Positions 31,989-41,005 of a stretch of DNA of 64,000 nt are shown here, in pieces (position 1 is the stretch's first letter; each line of letters starts with the position of its first letter). The position numbers and the translations under genes are program-made. This stretch comes from JANWXD01 sp035575135 (GTDB lineage Bacteria > Acidobacteriota > Terriglobia > Bryobacterales > Bryobacteraceae), in assembly GCA_035575135.1 (NCBI GenBank), contig DATLYE010000030.1, positions 1 to 64,000 on the forward strand, given 5' to 3'. The notes under the pieces are model-generated. The model searched no databases. It saw nothing but the letters and a program-made list of their open reading frames with translations, and was not told the DNA's origin.

Positions 31989-33437
31989 ATGCGGAACGTA
32001 GCTGCCGCGCCTGCGGGGATGATTTACGGTCTCGATGACCGCCCGCCGTTTGGCCGCGCCTTGATGCTGGGCGCCCAGCACGTGCTCACCATGTTCGGCG
32101 CGACGGTCGCGGTACCCCTGCTGCTGGCTCCCGCGATGAACCTCTCTCCGCAGCAAACCGGGCGGCTGATCTCCGCCGTCATGCTCGCCAGCGGAGCCGC
32201 CACGCTTCTGCAGGCGACACTCGGCTCACGCCTGCCGGTTGTGCAAGGAATGTCGTTCTCGTTCATCGCCGCCTATTTGTCCATCATTGCCGGCGTGAAG
32301 GACGACGGTGGCGGACCGCAGGAGATGATGCAGTACATCGCAGGAGCGATCCTGGCAGGGGCGGTCGTCGAAGCGGTCGTAGGCTACTCCGGCCTGATCG
32401 GCCGCCTGAAGCGCTTCCTCTCTCCTGTCGTTACCGGTCCCGTTATCATGCTGATCGGACTGGCGCTGTTCCAGCACGGCGCGCCCAAGGCCGGAGCCGA
32501 CTGGGTAACCTCGGGTCTTACCATTGCGCTCGTCATAGTCTTCTCTCTCGTCCTCGGGCGTCGCAAGACGCTGTTCCGCATCTTTCCGGTGCTGCTCGCA
32601 CTGGCCTTCGTTGTCACCCTGTGCTGGTTACTCTCCATGGCGGGCATCTACCGGCCCGGCCACCCATCCTACGTAGATCTGACCGCGGCCCGCAGCGCCC
32701 CGTGGTTGCGCAGCCGCGTCCACGAGATCCTCTTCCCCTGGGGCTGGCCGCAGTTTCACGCCGGTTTCTTCTTTGCCATACTCGCCGGTTACCTGGCTTC
32801 CATCATCGAGTCCTTCGGGGATTACTATGCCTGCGCGCGCCTGGCCGCAGGCCGCGACCCGACTCCCCGCGAGATCTCCCGCGGGATCGGCGCCGAGGGG
32901 ATCGGCTGCGTTCTGGCGGGTCTCGTCGGCGCCTTCAGCTCGACTAGTTACTCGGAAAACATCGGCCTGGTGGGGCTGACGAAAGTCGGCAGCCGCTACG
33001 TGGTGCAGTTGGGCGCGCTCATTCTGATCGTGCTGGGGTTTCTCGGGAAGTTCGGCGCACTGGCCGCGGCCATCCCCAGCCCGGTGATCGGCGGAATCTA
33101 CTGCGTCATGTTCGGGTTGATTGCGGCCGTCGGCGCGCAACAACTGGCCCGCTGCGACCTGAGCTCGGACCGCAACCTCTTCATCGCCGGTTTCACTCTT
33201 TTCATGGGACTGAGCGTGCCTGCCTGGTTCAGCGCCGTTGACAGTCCTGAAACGATCCAGCCGCTCGAAACACTGGCCATGTACCGGCCCACGGCAGAGG
33301 CGTTTCTGGCGCGTCTGCCTGCGGCTTTGGCCGACATCGTCGCCGCCATAGGCTCGACCGGCATGGCCGTCGGCGCCATCCTCGGCCTCATTCTGGACAA
33401 CCTGCTGCCCGGCAAACCGCAGGAAGCAGCACACTAG
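31989..33437 (+). CDS. Nucleobase:cation symporter-2 family permease (xanthine/uracil type)
   Basis: 482 aa. Multiple membrane helices with NCS2 signatures: GAQHVLTMFGATVAVPLLLA, LPVVQGMSFSFIAAYLSI in helix 3, ESFGDYYACARLAAG in helix 8 with the substrate-binding Glu, and SSTSYSENIGLVGLTKVGSR in the helix 10 region. These places agree with UraA/UapA-type carriers. The nucleobase (xanthine, urate or uracil) cannot be fixed. It stands alone and converges on the enolase-superfamily gene, 9 bases from stop to stop, with a short hairpin (33437-33453) overlapping both stops. Confidence 0.92.
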   Translation: MRNVAAAPAGMIYGLDDRPPFGRALMLGAQHVLTMFGATVAVPLLLAPAMNLSPQQTGRLISAVMLASGAATLLQATLGSRLPVVQGMSFSFIAAYLSIIAGVKDDGGGPQEMMQYIAGAILAGAVVEAVVGYSGLIGRLKRFLSPVVTGPVIMLIGLALFQHGAPKAGADWVTSGLTIALVIVFSLVLGRRKTLFRIFPVLLALAFVVTLCWLLSMAGIYRPGHPSYVDLTAARSAPWLRSRVHEILFPWGWPQFHAGFFFAILAGYLASIIESFGDYYACARLAAGRDPTPREISRGIGAEGIGCVLAGLVGAFSSTSYSENIGLVGLTKVGSRYVVQLGALILIVLGFLGKFGALAAAIPSPVIGGIYCVMFGLIAAVGAQQLARCDLSSDRNLFIAGFTLFMGLSVPAWFSAVDSPETIQPLETLAMYRPTAEAFLARLPAALADIVAAIGSTGMAVGAILGLILDNLLPGKPQEAAH

Positions 33438-33446
33438 CCGTTTCCG

Positions 33447-34865
33447 TTACGGCACGGCGCCCAAACCCGGACCGTCCAGAGCGCTCGTGTCCATCGTGCC
33501 GTCTTTGATGAGGAAGATGCCGGGGAACCGCTTTTCCCAACTCCGGTTGGCAACCGGCACATACTGGCGGGAGTTAGCTTCGATGGCCGCCACACCGGGA
33601 ATATGGGCCGCCAGTCCCGCTGAATGAATCAGCGAAGCCCCGGGACAGGTCAAGTCCTGCACGCACAGAAACATCCCGTATTTCTGGGCGGCCGCAGCCA
33701 TGAGCACGGACTGGCTCTGACCTTTGCATGCTTTGAGCGCCGCACCCGTGTAGCCCATCTCCCGCGCCAGCTCCAGGCTCTCCAGATCCGTCAGCGATTC
33801 GTCAATCACCACCGGCTTGAGTTTCGCCGCTTCGTGCATGACGTTCTGCCGGTTGGCCTTCAAGTCCCGCGCCGTCGGCTGCTCCACATACTGGATCCGC
33901 CCAAAGCCTGCCGGGGTTCTCTCCCGGATCCGGTGCAGGAATTCCAGTAAGTAACCGACGTTCGGACAGCGCTCGTTGAAGTCGAGGGAATAATACCACC
34001 GGCTCACGCCCCGCTCTTTTTGTACTGCTTCGCTCACGCGATCCACGCGCAGAACCCGTTCCACATCCCAGCGGAGGTCGTCGCCGTTGAGCTTGATCTT
34101 GATATGCGTCAGCCCGTTGTAGCGGATCCACTCGGGAAGCGTTTCCGGAAGTCCGTCGTTGATCCGTTTTTCAACATCTTCGTCGGTGATCGGGTCGAGC
34201 GCGCCGACCAAGTGATACAGCGGCATGCGCGGTTTGGCTTTGCGGAGCACGTAGCGCTCGGGAAATTCTCCCCGGAATGCCTCCCCCAGGTAGTGGCCCA
34301 GATCGTGCCTCATCAGGTCCGGCCCGTACGTCCGATAGCAATTGCGGCCGTGCAACTTACCGAACGCGTCGTGGATGGCGGCGTCAAAAGGGCTGGCCGT
34401 GACCAGCGTGCACAGTTTCGGAATGGCCTCCGCCAGTTTCAGTTGAGCGGAGACCTCGGCGGCAGCCCTGAGGTATTCCGGCTCTAGAGCCTGGTTGATG
34501 TCCAAGGGGTGGCCCGGTTCGCGGTATGCGCGCGTGATCGCTGCGATCCTCTCGGCTAACACCTTCATCGCGCCCAGAGTGGTCTCGTAGGACATCAGGC
34601 GTGAAGGAAATGACCAGATGTTGCCCATCGGCATCGAGCCAAAGCCCTTGGCGTACCGTCCCCGCGACTCTTCGACCACGCAGTGCACGTTGAGGATCGT
34701 GACGCGATCCACCACCATGCCGCCGAATTTGATCGGCGTGCGGTAGTGGTGGTCCTCGTAACCGAAGGTGATGTCCTTGATACGAACGCCTTGCCCGGAG
34801 GCACCCCGAACGAGAAACGGCGCGAGAGCCGTGGCCGCCAGCTCGCGGCGAGTCATCACACCCAT
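33447..34865 (-). CDS. Exported enolase-superfamily protein with Tat-like leader
   Basis: 472 aa. The leader MTRRELAATALAPFLVRGAS looks like a twin-arginine signal. The following domain is a muconate-lactonizing/mandelate-racemase-like enolase fold: catalytic KIK in THIKIKLNG, metal ligands in YSLDFNERCP (Asp), YVEQPTARDL (Glu) and VVIDESLTDL (Asp/Glu), and a second base region ALKACKGQSQSVLMAA. The barrel is longer than MLE-type enzymes, with extra loops around GNCYRTYGPDLM-like segments. The specific acid-sugar or lactone substrate is unknown. An exported enolase-superfamily enzyme is unusual outside Acidobacteria and Planctomycetes. Confidence 0.78.
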   Translation of the reverse strand: MGVMTRRELAATALAPFLVRGASGQGVRIKDITFGYEDHHYRTPIKFGGMVVDRVTILNVHCVVEESRGRYAKGFGSMPMGNIWSFPSRLMSYETTLGAMKVLAERIAAITRAYREPGHPLDINQALEPEYLRAAAEVSAQLKLAEAIPKLCTLVTASPFDAAIHDAFGKLHGRNCYRTYGPDLMRHDLGHYLGEAFRGEFPERYVLRKAKPRMPLYHLVGALDPITDEDVEKRINDGLPETLPEWIRYNGLTHIKIKLNGDDLRWDVERVLRVDRVSEAVQKERGVSRWYYSLDFNERCPNVGYLLEFLHRIRERTPAGFGRIQYVEQPTARDLKANRQNVMHEAAKLKPVVIDESLTDLESLELAREMGYTGAALKACKGQSQSVLMAAAAQKYGMFLCVQDLTCPGASLIHSAGLAAHIPGVAAIEANSRQYVPVANRSWEKRFPGIFLIKDGTMDTSALDGPGLGAVP

Positions 34866-34904
34866 GAACGCGATTCTACGAGATGCAGCTGGGCTGTGTT
34901 GGCC

Positions 34905-35534
34905 TCACGCCTCGCGGCGCATGCGATGGACGGCCAGCACCAGCAACGCCAGCAGGCATGCGGCCGCCGCCGCCATTTCCCAGGCGTGCTGCTTCAGCCA
35001 CGCCGCGGCCGACTGTTCCCCAAACTGGGCGCCCAGCCACGCCAGCCCGGCATACCGCGGCACTCGCGCGGCCAGAACCACGAGCAGAAACGGTACGGCC
35101 CGGGCGCCGAAGACGCCGGCCGCAATGATGAACACCTTCGTCGGCAACGGAAGCGGCATCAGCGCGGGAATAAAAACCGTCACCAGACCATACCGGCCGA
35201 ACCAGCGGCGGAAGGTTTCGGCACGCCTCTGGGGAACATGGCGCCGCCAGTAAAGTTCTCCCCCTTTGCGCGCCAGCAGGTACAACACCATGCATCCGGC
35301 CGTCGAGCCAGACACGGCCAGCGCCGCGGCCGCGAACGCCAGAGCAGGTTCGCTGGCCGAGACCGCGATCAGCAGGGCGTCCACGGTCGCCGGAAGGGGA
35401 AGACCTGCCGAATCGAGCAGCGCCAGAACAAACACCCCCGCGGGTCCCCAACTGACTAGCGTCTGGGCAATAAGCCGCAGTTTGCTGACCTCCCCTTGCG
35501 TTCTCTTCGGCCCCGGCCCGACGCCGAGCCGCAA
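34905..35534 (-). CDS. VTT/DedA-like membrane protein (YqaA-type)
   Basis: 209 aa from a TTG at 35534, with the true start uncertain because no ATG or GTG lies in a better place. Four to five membrane helices. The VTT pattern is readable in LDSAGLPLPATVDALLIAVS (the conserved E/D-x-x-G/P-x-P region) and FGRYGLVTVFIPALMPLPLP, followed by TKVFIIAAGVFGARAVPF. Families of this kind are implicated in lipid scrambling and membrane stress. It shares neither operon overlap nor a regulatory signal with its neighbours; 39 bases separate it from the divergently placed enolase gene start. Confidence 0.78.
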   Translation of the reverse strand: MRLGVGPGPKRTQGEVSKLRLIAQTLVSWGPAGVFVLALLDSAGLPLPATVDALLIAVSASEPALAFAAAALAVSGSTAGCMVLYLLARKGGELYWRRHVPQRRAETFRRWFGRYGLVTVFIPALMPLPLPTKVFIIAAGVFGARAVPFLLVVLAARVPRYAGLAWLGAQFGEQSAAAWLKQHAWEMAAAAACLLALLVLAVHRMRREA

Positions 35535-35581
35535 CCCCCGGCAAACCTTGCCGCAACCTCCATCAAAACCTTGACTTCCCC

Positions 35582-37573
35582 TTACCGGCCACCCGTCATC
35601 TCGAGCAGCTTTGCCTCGTCAATCACCGGGATGCCCAGCTCCCGCGCTTTCTCCAGCTTCGACCCTGCCTCAGCGCCCGCCACAACGTAGCTGGTCTTGC
35701 GGCTGACCGAGCCGGCCACTTTGCCGCCCGCAGCTTCGATCCGCGCCTTAGCCTCCTCGCGCGTCAGGTGGGGCAGCGTCCCGGTGAGCACAAATGTCAG
35801 CCCGGCCAGCGGACCGCCTTCTTTTTTCATTACCTCCTGCTCAAACCGCAGTCCCACTTTCCGCAGCCGCTCCACCAGCTCGCGATTGTGCGGTTCGCGG
35901 AAAAACTGGTAGATGCTCCGCGCGACCTTGGGCCCCACCTCCTCGGCCTGTTGCAGCGTCTCCTCGTCGGCCTCCGCGATGCGGTCCAGGCTGCCGAAGG
36001 TGTCGGCCAAAATCTGCGCCGTGCGCTCGCCGACGAACGGAATGCCCAGACCCCACAGCACGCGAGCCAACGGCTTCTCGCGCGAGCGTTCGATGTTCGC
36101 CAGGATCTTGGAAGCCGATTTCTCTCCCATCCGCTCCAGCTCTACGAGCTGCTCCAGTTTGAGTTCGTACAGATCCGCGATGCTTTTCACCAGACCGCGA
36201 TCCACAAGCTGGTCCACCAGCGCCTCCCCGAGCCCGTCAATATCCATCACACCTCGGGCGGCGAAGTGGCGAATAGACTCCTTCAGACGCGCCGGACAGT
36301 TGGTGTTGATGCAACGGCTGGCGGCCTCACCCTCCTGCCGCACCACTTTACCGCCGCAAACCGGGCAGGTATCCGGCATCCGGAAGGGCCTCCGGTTCTC
36401 ACCCGGACGCACCACCCGCACCACTTTCGGGATCACGTCGCCACTCCGCTCCACCAGTACGGTGTCCCCGATCTGCACGCCCAGGCGCTCGATCTCGTCC
36501 TCGTTATGCAGCGTGGCACGCGACACGGTGACGCCGCCGATCGTGACGGGCCGCAGCCGCGCCACAGGCGTCAACGCTCCGGTGCGCCCCACCTGCACCT
36601 CAATGTCCTCGAGCACGGTCTCCTCTTGCCGCGCGGGAAACTTGTACGCAATCGCCCACCGCGGTGCTTTGGCCGTCCAGCCGAGCAGTCGCTGCTGCCG
36701 CACCGAGTCCACCTTCGCCACCACCCCGTCGGTCTCATACGGCAGCTCGTCGCGCCGCGCCTCCCACTCCCGGCAGAAGGCCAGCAGCTCCTCAAGATCG
36801 GCGCACAGCCGGCGGTGAGGATTGACTTTGAAACCCATCCGGGCCAGCGCATCCAGCGACTCCCAGTGGCTGTCGTAGTACGGATTCCCGTTGACGAGCA
36901 GAAAGTAGGCGTAGAAGTCCAGGCGGCGCGAGGCCGTAATTGCCGGCTCCAGCACCCGCACCGAGCCCGCCGCGGCGTTGCGCGGATTGGCGAAGCGGGG
37001 CAGCCCGGCCTTTTCCCGCTCCTCATTGAGCCGCTCGAAGGCCGCGCGATGCATGATCACCTCGCCCCGCGCCTCCAGCTCTTCGAGCTCAGTCTCGATC
37101 CGCAGCGGCAGCGAGCGGATCGTGCGGGCGTTTTCCGTGACGTCTTCGCCCTGCAGCCCGTCACCCCGCGTCAGCGCCTGCACCAGAACGCCCTGCCGGT
37201 AACGCACCGCCAGGGACAAACCGTCGAGCTTCAGCTCCGCCACATAGCGGTAGGACTCGCCGCCGAGCAGACTCCGCACGCGCCGGTCAAAATCGCGCAG
37301 CTCCGCTTCATTGAGCGCGTTGTCGAGGCTGAGCATCGGTGAACTGTGGGGCGCCGTGACGAATCCCTCGCGCGGCTTGCCCCCCACGCGCTGAGTGGGT
37401 GAGTCCGGCGTCACCAGCTCCGGATGCTGCGCCTCCAGTTCCTGGAGCCGCCGCATCAGCCGGTCAAACTCCGCATCCGTGATCTCCGGCTGGTCGAGAA
37501 CGTAGTACAGATACTCGTGCCTCCGGATCTCCTCGCGGAGTTTCTCAATTTCCTGCCGGACGTCTTTGACCAT
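35582..37573 (-). CDS. ligA: NAD-dependent DNA ligase LigA
   Basis: 663 aa. Seals nicks in DNA during replication and repair. Domains in order: Ia domain (HEYLYYVLDQPEITDAEFDRL), adenylation domain with Lys115 in AELKLDG (the AMP-accepting lysine), OB fold (DTVLVERSGDVIPKV), four-Cys zinc finger (CPVCGG...CINTNCPARL), helix-hairpin-helix repeats, and a C-terminal BRCT domain (LAGLTFVLTGTLPHLTREEA). Length is normal. Its 5' end overlaps the divergently transcribed lipid-kinase frame by 8 bases if that gene begins at TTG 37566. Confidence 0.97.
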   Translation of the reverse strand: MVKDVRQEIEKLREEIRRHEYLYYVLDQPEITDAEFDRLMRRLQELEAQHPELVTPDSPTQRVGGKPREGFVTAPHSSPMLSLDNALNEAELRDFDRRVRSLLGGESYRYVAELKLDGLSLAVRYRQGVLVQALTRGDGLQGEDVTENARTIRSLPLRIETELEELEARGEVIMHRAAFERLNEEREKAGLPRFANPRNAAAGSVRVLEPAITASRRLDFYAYFLLVNGNPYYDSHWESLDALARMGFKVNPHRRLCADLEELLAFCREWEARRDELPYETDGVVAKVDSVRQQRLLGWTAKAPRWAIAYKFPARQEETVLEDIEVQVGRTGALTPVARLRPVTIGGVTVSRATLHNEDEIERLGVQIGDTVLVERSGDVIPKVVRVVRPGENRRPFRMPDTCPVCGGKVVRQEGEAASRCINTNCPARLKESIRHFAARGVMDIDGLGEALVDQLVDRGLVKSIADLYELKLEQLVELERMGEKSASKILANIERSREKPLARVLWGLGIPFVGERTAQILADTFGSLDRIAEADEETLQQAEEVGPKVARSIYQFFREPHNRELVERLRKVGLRFEQEVMKKEGGPLAGLTFVLTGTLPHLTREEAKARIEAAGGKVAGSVSRKTSYVVAGAEAGSKLEKARELGIPVIDEAKLLEMTGGR

Positions 37574-38528
37574 CCGCGTCCATTATAATTGTGGGTTCTC
37601 TGAGGACCGTATCGCCGCCTACCGCAGCGCCGTCGTCATTTACAATCCGGCCGCACGGGGCCTCCACGGCAGGCGCCGCGCGCGCCTCGAGCGCGCGCTG
37701 GAGATCCTCGAAAAGGCCGGCCATGCCGTCAGAGCCGTGGCGACAGGGCGCCCGGGCAGCGGCGCCGAACTGGCACGCCGCGCCGTCGAGAACGGCGCAG
37801 ACTTGATCGTGGCCGTGGGCGGAGACGGAACCCTCAACGAGGCGTTGAACGGCGTCGCCGGCTCGGGAATCCCCCTCGCGGTGCTCCCGGCGGGCACGGC
37901 CAACGTGCTGGCGACGGAACTCGGACTCGGATCGCTCGAGCAAGCCGCGGCGCGTCTGTCGCAGTGGATCCCTAAGCGCGTGGCCGCCGGACTGCTCACG
38001 ACGGATCGAGGCGCGATGCGGCGGTATTTCCTGACCATGGCAGGCGTGGGCCTGGATGCCCGCATCGTTCACGGCGTGGATCCGAATCTCAAAAAACAAG
38101 GCGGCAAGCTTTCCTACTGGGTCGCCGGGTTCCGCCAGTTGGGGCGGCGTCTGGAAGAATTCGAGGTGCGCGCCGAGGGGCAGTCCCGCCGCTGTAGCTT
38201 CGCTCTGGCCAGCCGCGTGCGCGACTACGGCGGGACATTCGCCATCGCCCGCCATGCCTCTCTCTTCCGCGACGATTTCGCCGTGGTGCTGTTCGAAGGA
38301 CGCAATACGGTGCGCTACCTGAAGTATCTTGCCGGAGTCCTGATGAAGCGGCTCGAAGGTATGCGCGGCGTCACGGTGCTGCACGCCCGCCGCGTCGAAT
38401 TCTACACCGCGGGAGCGGAGCCGGTCTGGATCCAGGTGGACGGCGAACCGGCGGGACAGCTCCCCGCCACAGTGGAAGCGGTTCCCGCCGCCGTCACCTT
38501 GCTCGTTCCGCCGGAGTTTCCTGGATAA
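37566..38528 (+). CDS. Diacylglycerol/lipid kinase family protein (YegS/DagK-like)
   Basis: 320 aa as read from TTG 37566. The catalytic domain has VVIYNPAARG, VAVGGDGTLNEALNGVAGSG (the GGDGT ATP-binding motif) and PLAVLPAGTANVLATELGLG. The C-terminal domain continues with VGLDARIVHGVDPN and VQVDGEP-type sandwich (WIQVDGEPAGQL). Residues before about position 22 are not conserved, and no ATG or GTG lies in frame near the conserved start, so the true 5' end is uncertain. A TATAAT at 37583-37588 lies inside the first codons, hinting at a later start. Likely phosphorylates diacylglycerol or a related lipid. Confidence 0.85.
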   Translation: MTIRVHYNCGFSEDRIAAYRSAVVIYNPAARGLHGRRRARLERALEILEKAGHAVRAVATGRPGSGAELARRAVENGADLIVAVGGDGTLNEALNGVAGSGIPLAVLPAGTANVLATELGLGSLEQAAARLSQWIPKRVAAGLLTTDRGAMRRYFLTMAGVGLDARIVHGVDPNLKKQGGKLSYWVAGFRQLGRRLEEFEVRAEGQSRRCSFALASRVRDYGGTFAIARHASLFRDDFAVVLFEGRNTVRYLKYLAGVLMKRLEGMRGVTVLHARRVEFYTAGAEPVWIQVDGEPAGQLPATVEAVPAAVTLLVPPEFPG

Positions 38529-38544
38529 CACTGGTGTCTCGCTC

Positions 38545-39549
38545 ATGGATAACCTCACTCACACGCTCGTCGGCCTGATGCTGAGCCGGGCCGGATTTAG
38601 CCGCGTCTCACCCCGTGCCACAGCCTTGCTCCTCATGGCCGCCAACATCCCTGACCTGGATTCCATCAGCCGCTTCGGCGGCACCGTGCGGTATCTCGAG
38701 TATCACCGTGGCCTCAGTCATGCCCTCGTGGCCATTCCCGCACTCGCTCTGATGCCCGTCCTTCTCGTACGCCTCTTCAGCCGCACCAAACCCCCTTGGC
38801 GGCGCGCCTATCTGGTCTCGCTGGCAGGCACGGCCACGCATCCACTGCTCGACTGGACCAACGTCTACGGCGTCCGCCTGCTCGAACCCTTCTCGAGCGC
38901 CTGGCTGCGGGCTGACATCTTTTCGGTCGTGGACGTCTGGATCTGGGCAGCTCTGCTCCTCGGCGTGGCCGGCCCCGCCATCGCGCGCCTGGTGAGTTCC
39001 GAGATCGGCGCCAGGCCGGGTAGCGGGCGAGGCGGCGCCTTCTTCGCACTCGGGTTCCTAGCCATCTACGGGCTGTTCCGCTACGCGCTCCACGAGCGCG
39101 CGACGGCGACGCTCGATGCCCACCTCTATGAGGGGCGGCCGCCCCTGCGAGTCGCCGCCATCCCGACGCCCTTCAGCCCCTTCCGCTGGGTGGGACTCGT
39201 CGAGGGCCAGAACTTTTACGCCGTCCACCGCGACTGGAGCCTGCTCGAGCCGTTCGATCCGACCGCGGGCCGTATCTACTACAAACCCGAACCCCGCCCG
39301 GAATTCGAACGCGCCGCCGCCACCGATGCCTTCCGCGTCTTCCTCGCCTTCTCCCAATACCCGCTGTGGCGCCTCACTCCTCTGGCCGACCCGGAAGGCG
39401 GCCAGCTCGTCGAAGCGATGGATCTCCGCTTCGGGGCTCCGCCCAACGAGCGGTTCGTGGCACGGGCCGTTCTGGACGCCTCCCTCCGCGTCCTGAGCGC
39501 CGAGTTCCGGTTTGGCGCGCCCCCGGAGTATTTCCTCCCGAAACGCTGA
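38545..39549 (+). CDS. YdjM/DUF457-type membrane-bound metal-dependent hydrolase
   Basis: 334 aa. The N-terminal half has the family motifs: DNLTHTLVGLMLSRAG (His), ANIPDLDS (Asp pair), EYHRGLSHALVAIP (HRGxSH) and GTATHPLLDWTNVYG (HxxxD), interleaved with five or so membrane helices. These His/Asp residues form the presumed metal site. The C-terminal third is a soluble beta-rich domain. The true reaction is unknown for the family. It follows the lipid-kinase gene after 16 bases and precedes the aldehyde dehydrogenase after 18, so the three may be cotranscribed. Confidence 0.88.
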   Translation: MDNLTHTLVGLMLSRAGFSRVSPRATALLLMAANIPDLDSISRFGGTVRYLEYHRGLSHALVAIPALALMPVLLVRLFSRTKPPWRRAYLVSLAGTATHPLLDWTNVYGVRLLEPFSSAWLRADIFSVVDVWIWAALLLGVAGPAIARLVSSEIGARPGSGRGGAFFALGFLAIYGLFRYALHERATATLDAHLYEGRPPLRVAAIPTPFSPFRWVGLVEGQNFYAVHRDWSLLEPFDPTAGRIYYKPEPRPEFERAAATDAFRVFLAFSQYPLWRLTPLADPEGGQLVEAMDLRFGAPPNERFVARAVLDASLRVLSAEFRFGAPPEYFLPKR

Positions 39550-39567
39550 AAGCCCGGACAGCCTATC

Positions 39568-40998
39568 ATGAATGTCATGGAATACCCCATGCGGATCGGC
39601 GGGGCCCTCATTCGGACGGACTCGCCCCGCCAGGTGGAGCTTCCCTACGACGGCACCCCCGTCGCTACGGTCTGGGAGGCCTCCCGGGAGCAGGTGGAAG
39701 CGGCCGTCGAAGCCGCGGCTGCCGCCGCCCCTGTAATGCGCGAGTTGACCTTGGCCGAGCGCGCGGCCATCCTTCGCAAAGCACACCGGAAAGTTGTCGA
39801 ACGGCAGGAGGAACTGGCGCGGACCATCAGCTCGGAGAGCGGCAAGCCCATCCGCGAGGCACGCCTCGAAGTCGAACGGGCCTCGCAGACCCTTCTGTTC
39901 AGCGCCGAGGAAGCCCATCGCCTTGCGGGTGAAGTCGTCCCCATGGAGGCCGCCCCGGCGGGAAAGGGCCGCTGGGCGATGACGCTGCGGGAGCCGCTCG
40001 GCATCATCGCCGCCATCACCCCCTTCAACTTTCCGCTCAATCTCGCTCTCCACAAGATCGGCCCCGCCATCGCCGCAGGTAACGCCGCGATCCATAAGCC
40101 CGCCTCCGCCACCCCGGTGAGCGCGCTTCTCATGGCCGAAATTTTCGAGGAGTGCGGGCTCCCCCGCGGCGCACTCAACGTGGTCACGGGTCCCGGGGGC
40201 GCCATCGGCGATCTGCTCTCCTGCCACCCCCGTATCGCCATGGTCACCTTCACCGGCAGTGCCGAAATCGGACAGCGCATTCGCAAGCTGGCGGGCATGA
40301 AGCGCGTCACGCTCGAACTCGGCTCCAACTCCGCGGTGATCCTCGAAGAGGACGCCGACCTCGATGAGGCTGTGCCGCGATGCGTCACGGGCAGCTTCGC
40401 CCATTCCGGTCAGGTCTGTATCTCCATCCAGCGCATCTTCGTGCACCGCAGCATCCGGGAGCCCTTCCTCGAGCGCTTTGCGGAAGCCACCCGGAAGCTG
40501 AACATCGGCCATCCGCTCGATCCTTCCACCGACATCAGCTCGCTGATTACGCCCCAGGATGCCGAGCGCATCGAAAGCTGGATCGCGGAGGCGGTCCAGG
40601 CGGGAGCCCGGCTGCTGGTGGGAGGAGCACGCAGAGGCCGCGCCACCGTCGAGCCGGCGATCCTCACCGAGGTGCCTCCGCACGTGCGCCTCTCCTGCAA
40701 AGAGGCCTTTGGTCCCGTGGTCGCGGTCAACTCCTACGACCGGCTCGACGACGCCATCCGCATGGTGAACGACTCCGAGTACGGCTTGCAGGCCGGAATC
40801 TACACGCGCGATCTCCGCAAGGCTTTCCACGCTGCGCGCCAGGTCCGGGTCGGCGGCTTTTTGATCAACGACGTGCCGCAGTACCGCGTGGACCACATGC
40901 CCTACGGCGGCGTCAAGTTGAGCGGTACGGGCCGGGAAGGCCCGAGGTACGCCATCCGGGAGATGACCGAAGTCAAGCTCGTCGTCTGGAAACCGTAG
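39568..40998 (+). CDS. NAD(P)-dependent aldehyde dehydrogenase
   Basis: 476 aa. NAD-binding and catalytic motifs of the ALDH superfamily are present: ITPFNFPLNLALHKIGPAIA, HKPASATPVSALLMAE, FTGSAEIGQRIRKLAG, VTLELGSNSAVILEEDADL (general base Glu), and the catalytic Cys in HSGQVCISIQRIFVHRS. The C-terminal part has KEAFGPVVAVNSYD and YGGVKLSGTGREGPRYAI. Closest to the phosphonoacetaldehyde/succinate-semialdehyde/lactaldehyde-type branch; substrate not assignable. ATG 39568 has no strong ribosome site; ATG 39577 and 39589 are alternatives. Confidence 0.9.
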   Translation: MNVMEYPMRIGGALIRTDSPRQVELPYDGTPVATVWEASREQVEAAVEAAAAAAPVMRELTLAERAAILRKAHRKVVERQEELARTISSESGKPIREARLEVERASQTLLFSAEEAHRLAGEVVPMEAAPAGKGRWAMTLREPLGIIAAITPFNFPLNLALHKIGPAIAAGNAAIHKPASATPVSALLMAEIFEECGLPRGALNVVTGPGGAIGDLLSCHPRIAMVTFTGSAEIGQRIRKLAGMKRVTLELGSNSAVILEEDADLDEAVPRCVTGSFAHSGQVCISIQRIFVHRSIREPFLERFAEATRKLNIGHPLDPSTDISSLITPQDAERIESWIAEAVQAGARLLVGGARRGRATVEPAILTEVPPHVRLSCKEAFGPVVAVNSYDRLDDAIRMVNDSEYGLQAGIYTRDLRKAFHAARQVRVGGFLINDVPQYRVDHMPYGGVKLSGTGREGPRYAIREMTEVKLVVWKP

Positions 40999-41005
40999 TC
41001 GCCCC

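Noticed and set aside
35768..37342. 524-aa plus-strand open frame
   Set aside because: Antisense to ligA, no conserved motif.
37566..37588. TTGACC/TATAAT as a promoter
   Set aside because: Only 11 bases separate the two hexamers, too few for a sigma-70 promoter.
39058..40896. 612-aa minus-strand open frame
   Set aside because: Antisense to the aldehyde dehydrogenase and YdjM-like genes, which have clear motifs.
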